A DNA stretch of 64,000 nt from Alphaproteobacteria bacterium (GTDB lineage: Bacteria > Bacteroidota > Bacteroidia > Bacteroidales > FEN-979). This document shows positions 25,150-34,927 of the stretch, piece after piece. A model generated the notes under the pieces. That model worked only from the letters and a program-made list of their open reading frames with translations. It was not told the DNA's origin and did not search any database. The stretch's first letter is position 1, and each line of letters starts with the position of its first letter. The DNA lies in contig SACF01000005.1 in assembly GCA_009928665.1 (NCBI GenBank), positions 1-64,000 on the forward strand, given 5' to 3'. The position numbers and the translations under genes are program-made.

Positions 25150-28100
25150 ATGAAAAAGAAATTTTTACTGATCAGTATGATGGTTTTGCTTTTCGGGGCA
25201 ATGACCTATGGGCAATCGGCGACCGCAACGGTTGCCACGGTGCAGGGAATTCCGGGTGACTTTATTTCGGTTCCTGTCACGGTGACGAATTTCAGCAGTG
25301 TCGGGGCCATTACCCTGAAGTTCAAGTACACCAAAGGCGTTCTCAGTTATGTGGGGGTCACCAATTTATTTCCGGGATTCTCGCCATTGATCGGCCACAC
25401 CGACACCACCGTCAGCATTGTGTGGTCGTCCCTGTCGCCAATAACCGTGGCCAATGGTATGTTGCTACAGGTCAATTTTCAATACCACGGGACCAGTACC
25501 CCGTTGACCTTCTTTAATTGTGCCGTCGCCTCGGGAGTCCCCCCGGTTCCTGTTTCGGTGACCTATACCAACGGCAGCGTCAGTCCGAACCAGGCGCTGG
25601 CGAATCAGGCCCGGATCGGCACAACCACTGCCGCTTCCTCTGGTTCCCTGGTGTCGGTCCCGCTCTATTATCCGGTATTCACAACCAATGCCGGTTCCCT
25701 GACCCAAAGGATTCAATACGACCCATCGGTGCTGACTTACCAGGATATAACCCCGAAAGGGAACCTTACCGGCACAATGGGAGGTGCAGCGAACGGAATC
25801 TTATCGCTGGCCTGGACAAGCCTTACGGGCGCCAACATCGGGTCGCCCGGCGATTCCATCCTCCTGAATTTCATCTATAACGGAACGGCCAACACGCCGC
25901 TGAATTTTTCGACCGGTTGTGTCATTACTACCACAGCCAGCGTCAATATCCCGGTCAGCTATTTCAACGGGATGGTTATTGCTCCACTCCCGACCTGTAC
26001 GCCATCAGTGACCACTGAAGCTATTTCGGCGATCACCGCGAACACGGCCACGGGCGGCGGAACGGTGACCTCCGATGGCGGTTTTCAGGTAACGGAACGG
26101 GGCATCTGCTGGAGTACTGCAACCAATCCCACCCTGGCCGACAGCCACACCTCCGACGGGTCAGGTTTGGGAGCATTTACCAGCGCAATCACCGGTCTGA
26201 CGGCCAACACGACCTATCATGTCAGATCCTATGCAACCAATTCCTGCGGAACATCGTATGGCGAAGATATCGCTTTTACCACGGCCTGTGACATTCTCCT
26301 TCCGGTGAGCGTCACGATCGGTGCTTCGGTCAACCCGGTTTGTGCCGGCAGCAGTGTGAATTTTACGGCAACCCCTGTCAATGGCGGGGCTTCGCCTTCC
26401 TACCAGTGGAAAGTCAATTCGGCAACTATTTCCGGAGCAACCAATTCGACCTTTATCTATGCTCCTGCCGACGGCGATCAGATTTACTGTGTGCTCACGT
26501 CCAGCGCAACCTGTGTCTCAGGAAATCCGGCCACATCCAATACCATCACCATGTCGGTAACCCCGTCGGTTCCGGTGAGTGTGACCATCGGAGCCTCCGC
26601 CACCATTGTCTGTGCAGGAACACCTGTCACGTTCAATGCAGTCGCGGTCAATGGGGGGCCTTCGCCTGCCTATCAATGGAAGATTAATTCAGTCGCCATT
26701 TCTGGAGCGACAAATTCCTCGTTTACTTATACACCGCTCAATGGCCAACAGTTCACCTGTGTGCTAACCTCCAGTCTCACCTGTGTTTCCGGAAATCCGG
26801 CTACCTCCAATGTCATTGCGGTTACGGTGAATCCGTTATTGATGGTGGGTGTTTCCATTACGGCATCCTCGCAGGCTGTCTGTACCGGTTCTGCCGTCAC
26901 ATTTACAGCAATTCCGGTTAATGGCGGATCGGCGCCGGTCTACCAATGGCTGGTAAATGGTACCGCGGCGGGCACCAGCAGTCCGACCTATACTTATGTA
27001 CCGGCCAACGGAGATGTGGTGCGTTGTATCCTCACTTCCAACGTTGCTTGTCCGACCGGAAATCCCGCCACTTCGAATTCCATAACGATGACAGTTCACC
27101 CGGATCAGATCCCGTTCTTAACAGGTCCTGCCTATGTGATCGTGGGTAGTAGCGGAAACAGTTATGCTACCAATCCCGGCATGACCGGCTATACCTGGTC
27201 CATCTCTTCCGGTGGCTCTATCACGGCAGGCGGGGGAACCAATACGGTGACGGTTACCTGGGCGTTGGCTGGAACCCACACTATCAGCGTGCAGTACACC
27301 GACCCGACCGGGTGTTCCGCATCAACCCATGCCAGCCTGGCTGTCGTGGTGGCCAACTATATACCCACCTCCTGCAGCAATTCCAATTTCCAGCAGGGGA
27401 CCTTCGATAACTGGTCGGGATGTTGGGGAACCTGGGTGAACGGAATCTTTACACCACCGTGCCAGCAGAACACATGGAACAATACACCCACTGGCGGTAA
27501 TTTCTCGATCCAGACTGCGGGAACAGATCCCTGTATCCCGCAGTTGCAGAAAGTGTTCCCGGGCGATGCGTATTCCGCGTTGATCGGGGTCAGACAATGT
27601 ACCCCTGGTGGAGGAGGTTACGTTGACCGGATTGCCTATCCGATCAATTATGACCCGAACAGCAGTTTCATCTCCTGGCGGTCGGCGGTAGTTTTTGCCG
27701 GGTTTGACGATCCTGCTCATGTTACTGCAAACCAACGTCCCCGTTTCCAGGTCACCATCCTGGATCACAATACCGGTGATACCCTGGATCTTCCCTGTGG
27801 AAGGTTTGATCTTTTTCCCGGGGATGGCGTCACTACCTGGAATGCCGGACCCGATAACCTCCAATGGAAAGATTGGAGTATAACCGGTATGGATCTTTCC
27901 CGCCTGGCCAATATTAGTGCCGGACAGCAGGTTGACATTGTATTTCAGGTGCACGGCTGCGCCCTGGGCGATCATACCGGCTACGCCTATGTCTCGTTGG
28001 TTTGCCAACCCATGACCGTGTCCATTTCAGGATGCGAAGGCAACAACACCGTACAGCTAACGGCTCCTCCGGGTTTCGCGACATACGAATGGCAGGGTCC

Positions 28101-31100
28101 GGTTTGCGCTACCTGTTCCCCGACTACCACCACCGGGAGCACCCTGACCATAAACAACGCCCTGTCGGGATGGAAATATTTTTTGACAATGACCTCCTTT
28201 TATCCTTCGTGCACGGTTCGGGTTCTCGACACTACGCTGCACATTACTTCCATCAATCCCCATTTCGAAGTAGTGCCCGGGTGCGTCGGTTCCCCGTCGG
28301 TCTTCACCGACAATTCGGTGATCAATCAGTATGCAACCAGCGACCGGATCTGGAATTTCGGGGACGGGACGGCGACCGTCACAGTTCAAACGGCCACCGT
28401 GACCCATACTTACACAACTCCCGGTTCGTACCAGGTTTCGCTTACCCGGACCTCCACCGATCCCTGTTCAAAAACCTATACTGCTACCGTGACCATTAAC
28501 CCGCTGCCGGTTCCGACCATAACAGGCGCTACCTCTTCGTGCCTCGGCGATACCGGAGTCGGTTATGACACCGAAACGGGGAAAACGAATTACCTGTGGT
28601 CGATCGAACCGGCCGGGGCCGGAACCATCACGGCCGGAATGAACACAAACAGCATCTTGGTGACCTGGAACACAGTGGGGACCCATTCGGTGAAGGTGAA
28701 TTATACTGATGCTGGCGGTTGTACAGCAACGCTTCCGGCAACCCAAACTGTGACAGTTTATGCACGCCCGGTACCCACCATTACGGGCGCTACCAGCGCG
28801 TGTGAAGGATCCACCGGAATGATCTACCTGACTGAACCCGGGAACAGCAATTACAACTGGATCCTCTCCTCAGGCGGAACAATTACTGCCGGAGCCGGCA
28901 CGGCAAGTATCACCGTGACCTGGACCGATTCGGGGATGCAGCTCATGCTCATCAATTACACCGATATACATGGGTGTAACGCATTGGTACCGGGCAATAT
29001 CGCCGTTACAGTGAACCCGCTCCCGACTGTCAACCCCGTCAGCAGTCAGGTGGTCTGCAACGGAGAATCGACCGCCCCGGTGTTCTTCACCGGATCGGTA
29101 TCTCAGACGCAGTACTCCTGGATCAATTCGGATCCCTCTATCGGACTGGCAGCCGCCGGGACGGGAACAATCACCGCATTTACCGCCCTCAACACGGGAT
29201 CCATTCCCGTCACGGCCACCATCCAGGTGACACCCTCCTATACCAGCGGCGTAACCTGTACCGGTGCGCCAACCTCGTTCACTATTACAGTAAATCCGAC
29301 ACCCCAGGTGGTACCCGTGCAGGATCAGACATTCTGCAATGGCAATGCTGCACCTGCCACCATCCTGAGCAGCACCGTGACCGGGGCTACCTTTACGTGG
29401 ACCAACAGCAATCCCGCCATCGGGCTGGCAGCCGCCGGATCGGGCAACATTCCCGCGTTCACTGCCGTCAATTCAGGAACGACACCTGTTATAGCGTTGA
29501 TTACCGTGACCCCACAGGCCAACCAGTGTGAAGGACCTCCCATCACTTACCAGATTGTCGTTAACCCTTCGCCGGTCCCAACCATAGCCGGCCCTGCCAC
29601 AGCCTGTATCAACGCGCAATCGACCTTTGTGACCGAAGCAGGAATGACCGGTTACAACTGGAGTGTTTCATCCGGCGGAACCATCGTTTCGGGATTAAAT
29701 ACCAATCAGATTGTGGTTCAATGGCTGACCACAGGCTCCAAGACTGTGGAGGTAAGCTACACCAACCTGAATCAATGTACTGCCCTTGTACCATCAACAA
29801 AAACCATTTCCGTCGTACCCCTTCCGGTTCCGTCGCTGTCGGGAGCAAACCAGGTATGCCAGGGAAATTCTTCGGTATATACCACCGAGGCCGGGATGAT
29901 CAACTACCAGTGGACCATTTCGGCAGGAGGTTCCATCACCTCCGGGGGAACCTCAAATTCCAATACCGTTACCGTCAAGTGGAATACACCCGGCGCACAG
30001 AGCGTGAGCATCAGCTATACGGATGTATTTGGATGCGCGCCGTTGATGCCTTCGGTTTGGCCGGTGCAGGTATATTTATCCTCGCCTTCCCTTTCAGGGC
30101 CCGTCTCCTCCTGTGAAGGCGCAAGCGGAATCATCTACACGACCGATGCGGGAAAAACCGGTTATGTCTGGACCATTTCGCCGGGCGGAACCATCACGTC
30201 AGGCGCTGATACCCATGTCATAACGGTTACCTGGACGGTAGCAGGTCAGCAATCAGTGGGCGTCACCTATAACGGTCCGGGCGGGTGTTTTAATCCCAAC
30301 CCGACCATCCTCGCGGTGAATGTGATTTCACTCCCGGGTGCTGCCGGAACCATCACCGGTCCGGCGTCGGTATGCGTGGGTTCGACCGGAATTCAGTATA
30401 GTATTGAACCGGTTCTGAATGCCACGACCTATCTATGGACAGTGCCCACAGGCGCTGTGATCACCGGCGGTGCGGGAACTCCATCGATCACGGTCGACTT
30501 CCCGAATTATGTCACCGCAGGTGTGATGAAAGTCCTGGGATCCAATGGATGTGGAAACGGTACCTATTCACCCGACCTCAACATCAGTGTCAATGCTGCC
30601 CTCACGGGTCAGGCAAACCTGGTCAACTTTACGGTCGGGGCGGGACAACAGCAATGCCTGGCCGTTCAAACCATCACCACCGGAGGCAGCTCACCCGGAT
30701 TCATTGTCGAGAACGGAGGTTCAGTCACCTTCATTGCCAGCCAAAGGATCGGATTCCTGCCTACTTCGGCGGTCAGGGCGGGTGGGTACCTTCATGCCTA
30801 TATCACCACCCAGTGCATACCCTGTAACGGAACTTCGACGCCTTCAAATTCGGTTGTTTCGGGTTCCGGGAATACGACCGGGGACCCTGCGGGTCAATCC
30901 GGTTTCGTAAGGGTTTATCCCAATCCGACTTACGATCAGGTGACCGTGGAACTCACCGATGGAATGACACGGGCCGAAATAACAGTTTACAGCATGGTGG
31001 GTGAGAAATTGTTCAACCAGGCGCTGAACGGCGAAACGGAATTCAGGTTCGAGCTCTCTGAACGACCGGCCGGAATATACCTGGTTCACGTGCAGTCGGG

Positions 31101-31137
31101 AGATAAATCGGAAATCGTTAAAATTGTAAAGAGATAA
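25150..31137 (+). CDS. Giant T9SS-exported surface protein with cohesin-like, Ig/Fn3-like and PKD-like repeats
   Basis: The 1995-residue product has a signal peptide (KKKFLLISMMVLLFGAMTYG). Two cohesin-like domains follow (about 22-150 and 155-280; GDFISVPVTVTNF then ITLKFKYTKGVLSYVGV), then one Fn3-like domain (~281-380, GICWSTATNPT). Three Ig-like repeats of ~90 residues begin VSVTIGAS (~385-660). A unique jelly-roll-like region (~740-960) contains DNWSGCWGTW, a PKD domain follows (~1030-1110), and about nine ~85-residue PKD-like repeats carry the SSGGTITAG motif. A type A T9SS sorting domain (RVYPNPTYDQVTVEL to IVKIVKR) ends the chain. It should cross the outer membrane through T9SS and be anchored outside. 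No catalytic domain is visible; adhesion or matrix building is inferred. Confidence 0.85.
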   Translation: MKKKFLLISMMVLLFGAMTYGQSATATVATVQGIPGDFISVPVTVTNFSSVGAITLKFKYTKGVLSYVGVTNLFPGFSPLIGHTDTTVSIVWSSLSPITVANGMLLQVNFQYHGTSTPLTFFNCAVASGVPPVPVSVTYTNGSVSPNQALANQARIGTTTAASSGSLVSVPLYYPVFTTNAGSLTQRIQYDPSVLTYQDITPKGNLTGTMGGAANGILSLAWTSLTGANIGSPGDSILLNFIYNGTANTPLNFSTGCVITTTASVNIPVSYFNGMVIAPLPTCTPSVTTEAISAITANTATGGGTVTSDGGFQVTERGICWSTATNPTLADSHTSDGSGLGAFTSAITGLTANTTYHVRSYATNSCGTSYGEDIAFTTACDILLPVSVTIGASVNPVCAGSSVNFTATPVNGGASPSYQWKVNSATISGATNSTFIYAPADGDQIYCVLTSSATCVSGNPATSNTITMSVTPSVPVSVTIGASATIVCAGTPVTFNAVAVNGGPSPAYQWKINSVAISGATNSSFTYTPLNGQQFTCVLTSSLTCVSGNPATSNVIAVTVNPLLMVGVSITASSQAVCTGSAVTFTAIPVNGGSAPVYQWLVNGTAAGTSSPTYTYVPANGDVVRCILTSNVACPTGNPATSNSITMTVHPDQIPFLTGPAYVIVGSSGNSYATNPGMTGYTWSISSGGSITAGGGTNTVTVTWALAGTHTISVQYTDPTGCSASTHASLAVVVANYIPTSCSNSNFQQGTFDNWSGCWGTWVNGIFTPPCQQNTWNNTPTGGNFSIQTAGTDPCIPQLQKVFPGDAYSALIGVRQCTPGGGGYVDRIAYPINYDPNSSFISWRSAVVFAGFDDPAHVTANQRPRFQVTILDHNTGDTLDLPCGRFDLFPGDGVTTWNAGPDNLQWKDWSITGMDLSRLANISAGQQVDIVFQVHGCALGDHTGYAYVSLVCQPMTVSISGCEGNNTVQLTAPPGFATYEWQGPVCATCSPTTTTGSTLTINNALSGWKYFLTMTSFYPSCTVRVLDTTLHITSINPHFEVVPGCVGSPSVFTDNSVINQYATSDRIWNFGDGTATVTVQTATVTHTYTTPGSYQVSLTRTSTDPCSKTYTATVTINPLPVPTITGATSSCLGDTGVGYDTETGKTNYLWSIEPAGAGTITAGMNTNSILVTWNTVGTHSVKVNYTDAGGCTATLPATQTVTVYARPVPTITGATSACEGSTGMIYLTEPGNSNYNWILSSGGTITAGAGTASITVTWTDSGMQLMLINYTDIHGCNALVPGNIAVTVNPLPTVNPVSSQVVCNGESTAPVFFTGSVSQTQYSWINSDPSIGLAAAGTGTITAFTALNTGSIPVTATIQVTPSYTSGVTCTGAPTSFTITVNPTPQVVPVQDQTFCNGNAAPATILSSTVTGATFTWTNSNPAIGLAAAGSGNIPAFTAVNSGTTPVIALITVTPQANQCEGPPITYQIVVNPSPVPTIAGPATACINAQSTFVTEAGMTGYNWSVSSGGTIVSGLNTNQIVVQWLTTGSKTVEVSYTNLNQCTALVPSTKTISVVPLPVPSLSGANQVCQGNSSVYTTEAGMINYQWTISAGGSITSGGTSNSNTVTVKWNTPGAQSVSISYTDVFGCAPLMPSVWPVQVYLSSPSLSGPVSSCEGASGIIYTTDAGKTGYVWTISPGGTITSGADTHVITVTWTVAGQQSVGVTYNGPGGCFNPNPTILAVNVISLPGAAGTITGPASVCVGSTGIQYSIEPVLNATTYLWTVPTGAVITGGAGTPSITVDFPNYVTAGVMKVLGSNGCGNGTYSPDLNISVNAALTGQANLVNFTVGAGQQQCLAVQTITTGGSSPGFIVENGGSVTFIASQRIGFLPTSAVRAGGYLHAYITTQCIPCNGTSTPSNSVVSGSGNTTGDPAGQSGFVRVYPNPTYDQVTVELTDGMTRAEITVYSMVGEKLFNQALNGETEFRFELSERPAGIYLVHVQSGDKSEIVKIVKR

Positions 31138-31207
31138 TCCCGGAAGGATTTTTAATGACATTGCCCGTATACCGGAACACCGTCCGGGATGCGGGTATGT
31201 TTCCGGG

Positions 31208-33730
31208 TTATTGGTCAGTCTTTTTCAGAAGGTTGTCGACCATACTTTTCAGCTCATCAATCTGCTTTTGTTGATCAAGCAACCTTTTTTCCTGTGATTC
31301 CAGTTTCGCTCCCTGGGCCGCGATCACCGCATCCCGGTCGGCTGCTAATTTATTTTGTTCATGGATCATATGCTGCTGTTCCTGGACGGCTTTCACCAGG
31401 GGAACCACGAATTCGGCGTAGCGGAGGCCATAGAGTCCATTGGCATTCTCCGGCCTGTCGATACCGCTGAACTCGAATCCCAGGTTGCGTGCTGCCTGTT
31501 CCACCTCCTGGGCGATAAAGCCGGTGGTGACCGGCGAGTAGGGATCACCGGATAAGAATTTTGAATCCGGATGTGTTTCGCTGATACTGCGGTGACGGTC
31601 GCTGACCCCGGTGAAATCGTTCAGCTTTTCGCGGTTCAGCCGGTAGGTGACCGGCCGTAATTGTGCGATAAAGTTCAGTCCGGGCACATTCTCTGCAACC
31701 TGCTCCTTAAACCGCCCATCCGAAATGTTGGTCCAATTCTTGAACCCTCCGATTGAGCTGACAAAGACATTGCCGATTCGGACCATGTCGCTGGCTGTTG
31801 CCGTGGCATCGATGCCTATACAGGTCGTATTTGCATAATTATTAGAGTTCGGACCTGTATTGTATCCTAAAGCCGTGTTATAGGATCCGGAAGTGTTTAG
31901 ATTTAGCGAATTGGCTCCGACTGAAGTATTTTGCAAACCCGATGTGGTACTGCCAAGTGAATTGTATCCGGCAGCAGTGTTTGAATTACCGGTTGTGCTG
32001 CCGAATAAAGAACTGGCCCCCAAAGCTGTGTTATTGTAACCTGTCGAATTGTAAAATAATGCATAGTGTCCGTTTCCGGTATTGTTGTTGCCAGTCGAAT
32101 TTGTTTCCAGTGCCTGGTATCCGGTTCCTGTATTATTGTACCCGCTACTGTTTGACTTAAGCGTCCAGTATCCTGTGGCCGTGTTACCGTATCCTTTTGT
32201 ATTGCTCATGAGCGCCTTCGACCCGATGGCCGTATTGCCCACAGCCTCTGCATTGTTCGTTGCACCCATCCCGTTTCTGAGTAACGCCGAATCGCCAACG
32301 GCCACCAGGTTGCTCCGGGTAGTATTGGAAAACAACGCCCTGGCGCCCATGGCAACATTCGAGTAGCCGGTGGTATTTGACCACGATGCTGTGAAACCAA
32401 CCGCAATATTGTATGACCCGGTTGTGTTGTATGTCATCGCGCTGGATCCATAAGAGGTATTGTACGAACCGGTGGTGTTATTTTCCATGGCAAAATTGCC
32501 CGATGCGGTGTTCATGCTGCCGATAGTATTGCCGTACAAAACCATAAACCCATGGGCGGTGTTGTGAACTCCAAGGGTATTGGCATAAAGCGCTCTGTAA
32601 CCTACGGCGGTATTCCAGGAGCCTTTGGTATTCGCGAAAAGGGTTTTCGACCCGACTGCAGTATTGGAAATCCCTTCCTCACTTCCGGTTGTCATATTTC
32701 CGTTATTGTACAGTGCAGAATCGCCAATGGCCACCAGGTTACTCCGGGTGGTATTGGAATACAAAGCACTGGATCCCATTGCAACATTGGAATAGCCAGA
32801 AGTGTTTAACACCAATGCAGTGAAGCCAACTGCAGTGTTGTTTGATCCGGAGGTGTTGTTTACCAATGCATCACCTCCCGATCCGGTGTTCCTGATCCCT
32901 GTAGTGTTGTAATGCAATACCCCGAATCCATAGGCGGTGTTGTGCGTTCCAAGTGTATTGGAGTATAGCGCAATGGAACCAACGGCGGTATTCCAGGAGC
33001 CTTTGGTATTCGCGAAAAGGGTTTTTGACCCGACTGCCGTATTGGAAACCCCTTCGACAATTCCAGTTGTAATGTTTCCGTTATTATATAGTGCAGAATC
33101 GCCAATGGCCACCAGGTTGCTTTTGAATGTGTTATTGTATAATGCCTTTATTCCAATTGCGACATTCGAAAACCCGGAATGATTGGAATACATAGCTTCT
33201 TTTCCGATGGCGGTATTGGCCGATCCAAGGGTATTCATATTTAAACTTCTATACCCGAATGCTGAATTGCCGGTGCCTGTGCTTGTGTTCGATAAGGTAA
33301 GGTAACCGAAACCCGTGTTGTTTCCGTTTGAGGTCTCAATCAAACCTGACTTGCCGTTGAATGTCTTAAAAACCAGCGCCTTGTCATCGATCGTCCCAAT
33401 GAAGTTTGTGGCGGGGTTTGTTCCACTGTTGCCCGTGGTTTGCCACCCCGATGCGCTGGTGGTGAAGGGAGTCCAGCCCGAATTATAATAGTACATTGTG
33501 CCGAGGGTGAGGTCGTACACCAGGAGGCCGTTGGCGGGCGAGCCCAGGGCATTGCGCTGGGCGGTGGTCATGCGGGGGATGAGCAGCCCTTTGGAGGTGC
33601 TTTTCACATCGAGCATGGCTGAGTTGTCAGGTTGGGTTCCGTCGGTGTTGATCCCGACCTGTCCAAAGAGTGCCGTACCGGCAATCATCATTGCCAGGGT
33701 CATACAGAAGATAATGGTTTTGTTTTTCAT
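31208..33730 (-). CDS. Fibre-like repeat protein with C-terminal S74 intramolecular chaperone
   Basis: The 840-residue protein has a signal peptide (IIFCMTLAMMIAGTALFG) and a Bacteroidota tail-fibre-type N-terminal segment (VGINTDG, MLDVKSTSKGLLIPRMTTAQR). About 500 residues of repeats follow, built on short N-T-x-x-G-x-x-A-L-G-like units (GNTAIGSKALMSNTKG, SNVAMGSSALYSNTT), as in trimeric-adhesin stalks. The C-terminus has the peptidase S74 chaperone (SDGRFKEQV, TGFIAQEVEQ, GLRYAEFVVPLVKAVQEQ) and a coiled-coil tail. S74 domains assemble phage-fibre trimers and cut themselves off before the Ser of SDxR, present here. It probably forms a trimeric surface fibre. Blocks inside the gene repeat at the DNA level (see findings). 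No T9SS tail is present. Confidence 0.85.
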   Translation of the reverse strand: MKNKTIIFCMTLAMMIAGTALFGQVGINTDGTQPDNSAMLDVKSTSKGLLIPRMTTAQRNALGSPANGLLVYDLTLGTMYYYNSGWTPFTTSASGWQTTGNSGTNPATNFIGTIDDKALVFKTFNGKSGLIETSNGNNTGFGYLTLSNTSTGTGNSAFGYRSLNMNTLGSANTAIGKEAMYSNHSGFSNVAIGIKALYNNTFKSNLVAIGDSALYNNGNITTGIVEGVSNTAVGSKTLFANTKGSWNTAVGSIALYSNTLGTHNTAYGFGVLHYNTTGIRNTGSGGDALVNNTSGSNNTAVGFTALVLNTSGYSNVAMGSSALYSNTTRSNLVAIGDSALYNNGNMTTGSEEGISNTAVGSKTLFANTKGSWNTAVGYRALYANTLGVHNTAHGFMVLYGNTIGSMNTASGNFAMENNTTGSYNTSYGSSAMTYNTTGSYNIAVGFTASWSNTTGYSNVAMGARALFSNTTRSNLVAVGDSALLRNGMGATNNAEAVGNTAIGSKALMSNTKGYGNTATGYWTLKSNSSGYNNTGTGYQALETNSTGNNNTGNGHYALFYNSTGYNNTALGASSLFGSTTGNSNTAAGYNSLGSTTSGLQNTSVGANSLNLNTSGSYNTALGYNTGPNSNNYANTTCIGIDATATASDMVRIGNVFVSSIGGFKNWTNISDGRFKEQVAENVPGLNFIAQLRPVTYRLNREKLNDFTGVSDRHRSISETHPDSKFLSGDPYSPVTTGFIAQEVEQAARNLGFEFSGIDRPENANGLYGLRYAEFVVPLVKAVQEQQHMIHEQNKLAADRDAVIAAQGAKLESQEKRLLDQQKQIDELKSMVDNLLKKTDQ

Positions 33731-33839
33731 AGAGGGGATTTAAAGATGGTTATAACCTTCTTCGGATCGGCTTCGGAAGAAAGTTATCAACCATGCCCGA
33801 CAGAGAAGAGAGTTTGGATGTTAGCATGTTTTTAGGGTT

Positions 33840-33847
33840 CAAAGGTA
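33840..33847 (-). promoter_or_regulatory. -7 promoter box (TACCTTTG) of the fibre gene
   Basis: An exact TAnnTTTG match on the minus strand, giving a leader of about 100 bases ahead of the start at 33730. Confidence 0.5.
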
Positions 33848-34016
33848 GGAAATAATGATAACTGAATAATCAGTTTTGTTGTTCTATTCACAAAGGTTGC
33901 CGGATTGTTTTCCAGGGCATGATGATCTGGTAATCAATAATATCCTCCTGGTACAGCTGAATTTTTATAAAGTTGAAGTATAAAAGAGGGTGACCAGTCG
34001 CACAGTTTTCAGGTGG

Positions 34017-34634
34017 TCAGATTTTCCATTCCCAGACTTTTGTGTCGGGGTTCCGTTTTTTGATCACCGCGGCCGGATTTCCGGCGACGACGGAATAGGA
34101 CGGTACATTGCGCCGTACCACGCTTCCCGCACTTACCACGGAATGTTTTCCCACTTTCACACCGGAAAGGATGACACAGTTGGCCGCGACCCAGGCCTCA
34201 TCCCCGATTTCGATGGCATTACGGGTCACCCCCTGGCGGGAGATCGGCAGGGATTCATCTTCATACCTATGGTTGAGGGCCGACATCACGACATTTTGCG
34301 CGATCATGACATCGTTGCCGATCTTAACCGGTCCGATCACGGTGCACCCCAGTCCAACCCGGGTCCGGTCGCCGATAATCACATCGCCCACACCATTGTT
34401 GATGGTCGTGAAATCCTCGATCGTGGAATCATCGCCCAATGAAAACCGGTTGAAAGGCAGAATATCCATTCGCGCCGACCGACGGATCAGCGAATGTTTC
34501 CCTTTATGATGGATGAACGGATTCACAAACCAGCGGACCCAAAGCCGGGGACGCGCCTGGTTCTTTGGGATCAATGCCCGGTGTGCCCAGGCTTTCAGCC
34601 GGGGATTGCTTTTGATTTTAGCTGCAAACGACAT
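34017..34634 (-). CDS. Hexapeptide-repeat acyltransferase
   Basis: The 205-residue protein has the left-handed beta-helix typical of trimeric acetyl- or acyltransferases (LbH/maltose O-acetyltransferase type). Hexapeptide turns run from about residue 70 to 190: DVIIGDRTRVGLGCTVIG, VKIGNDVMIAQNVVMS, ALNHRYED, then AIEIGDEAWVAANCVILSGVKVG and VVSAGSVVRR. The His in ALNHRYED matches the catalytic His region of the family. It probably acetylates a sugar in surface polysaccharide synthesis, using acetyl-CoA in the cytosol. The acceptor is unknown and no polysaccharide cluster surrounds it. It is a single gene between two surface-protein genes. Confidence 0.85.
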   Translation of the reverse strand: MSFAAKIKSNPRLKAWAHRALIPKNQARPRLWVRWFVNPFIHHKGKHSLIRRSARMDILPFNRFSLGDDSTIEDFTTINNGVGDVIIGDRTRVGLGCTVIGPVKIGNDVMIAQNVVMSALNHRYEDESLPISRQGVTRNAIEIGDEAWVAANCVILSGVKVGKHSVVSAGSVVRRNVPSYSVVAGNPAAVIKKRNPDTKVWEWKI

Positions 34635-34927
34635 GGTTATTAGAAGTATTAAGTATTCATTAGCAATGAAAGAAACTGAATTTTTCCGATCCCGAATGCG
34701 TCATGGTGTTTTGAATGGAGGAGGCTTGTCAGCGGCCCTGTACCGGTTTTGGATCTTCAGATTTCAGTAAATAAAGATAAATAAATTCTGACAATTGAAT
34801 ATGACATAAGAAAATAAATCATATCTGATGGCGATTGATTTGAATTTTGTTTTTAACTTTGGAATATTGGTAATACAAATCAATCATAAATACTTATAAT
34901 TAGTAAATTTTACCAAAAACCACACCC

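Noticed and set aside
31700..33300. Regular repeats resembling a CRISPR array
   Set aside because: The repeats are in frame, vary in spacing and encode the stalk of the S74 fibre protein; no cas genes are near.
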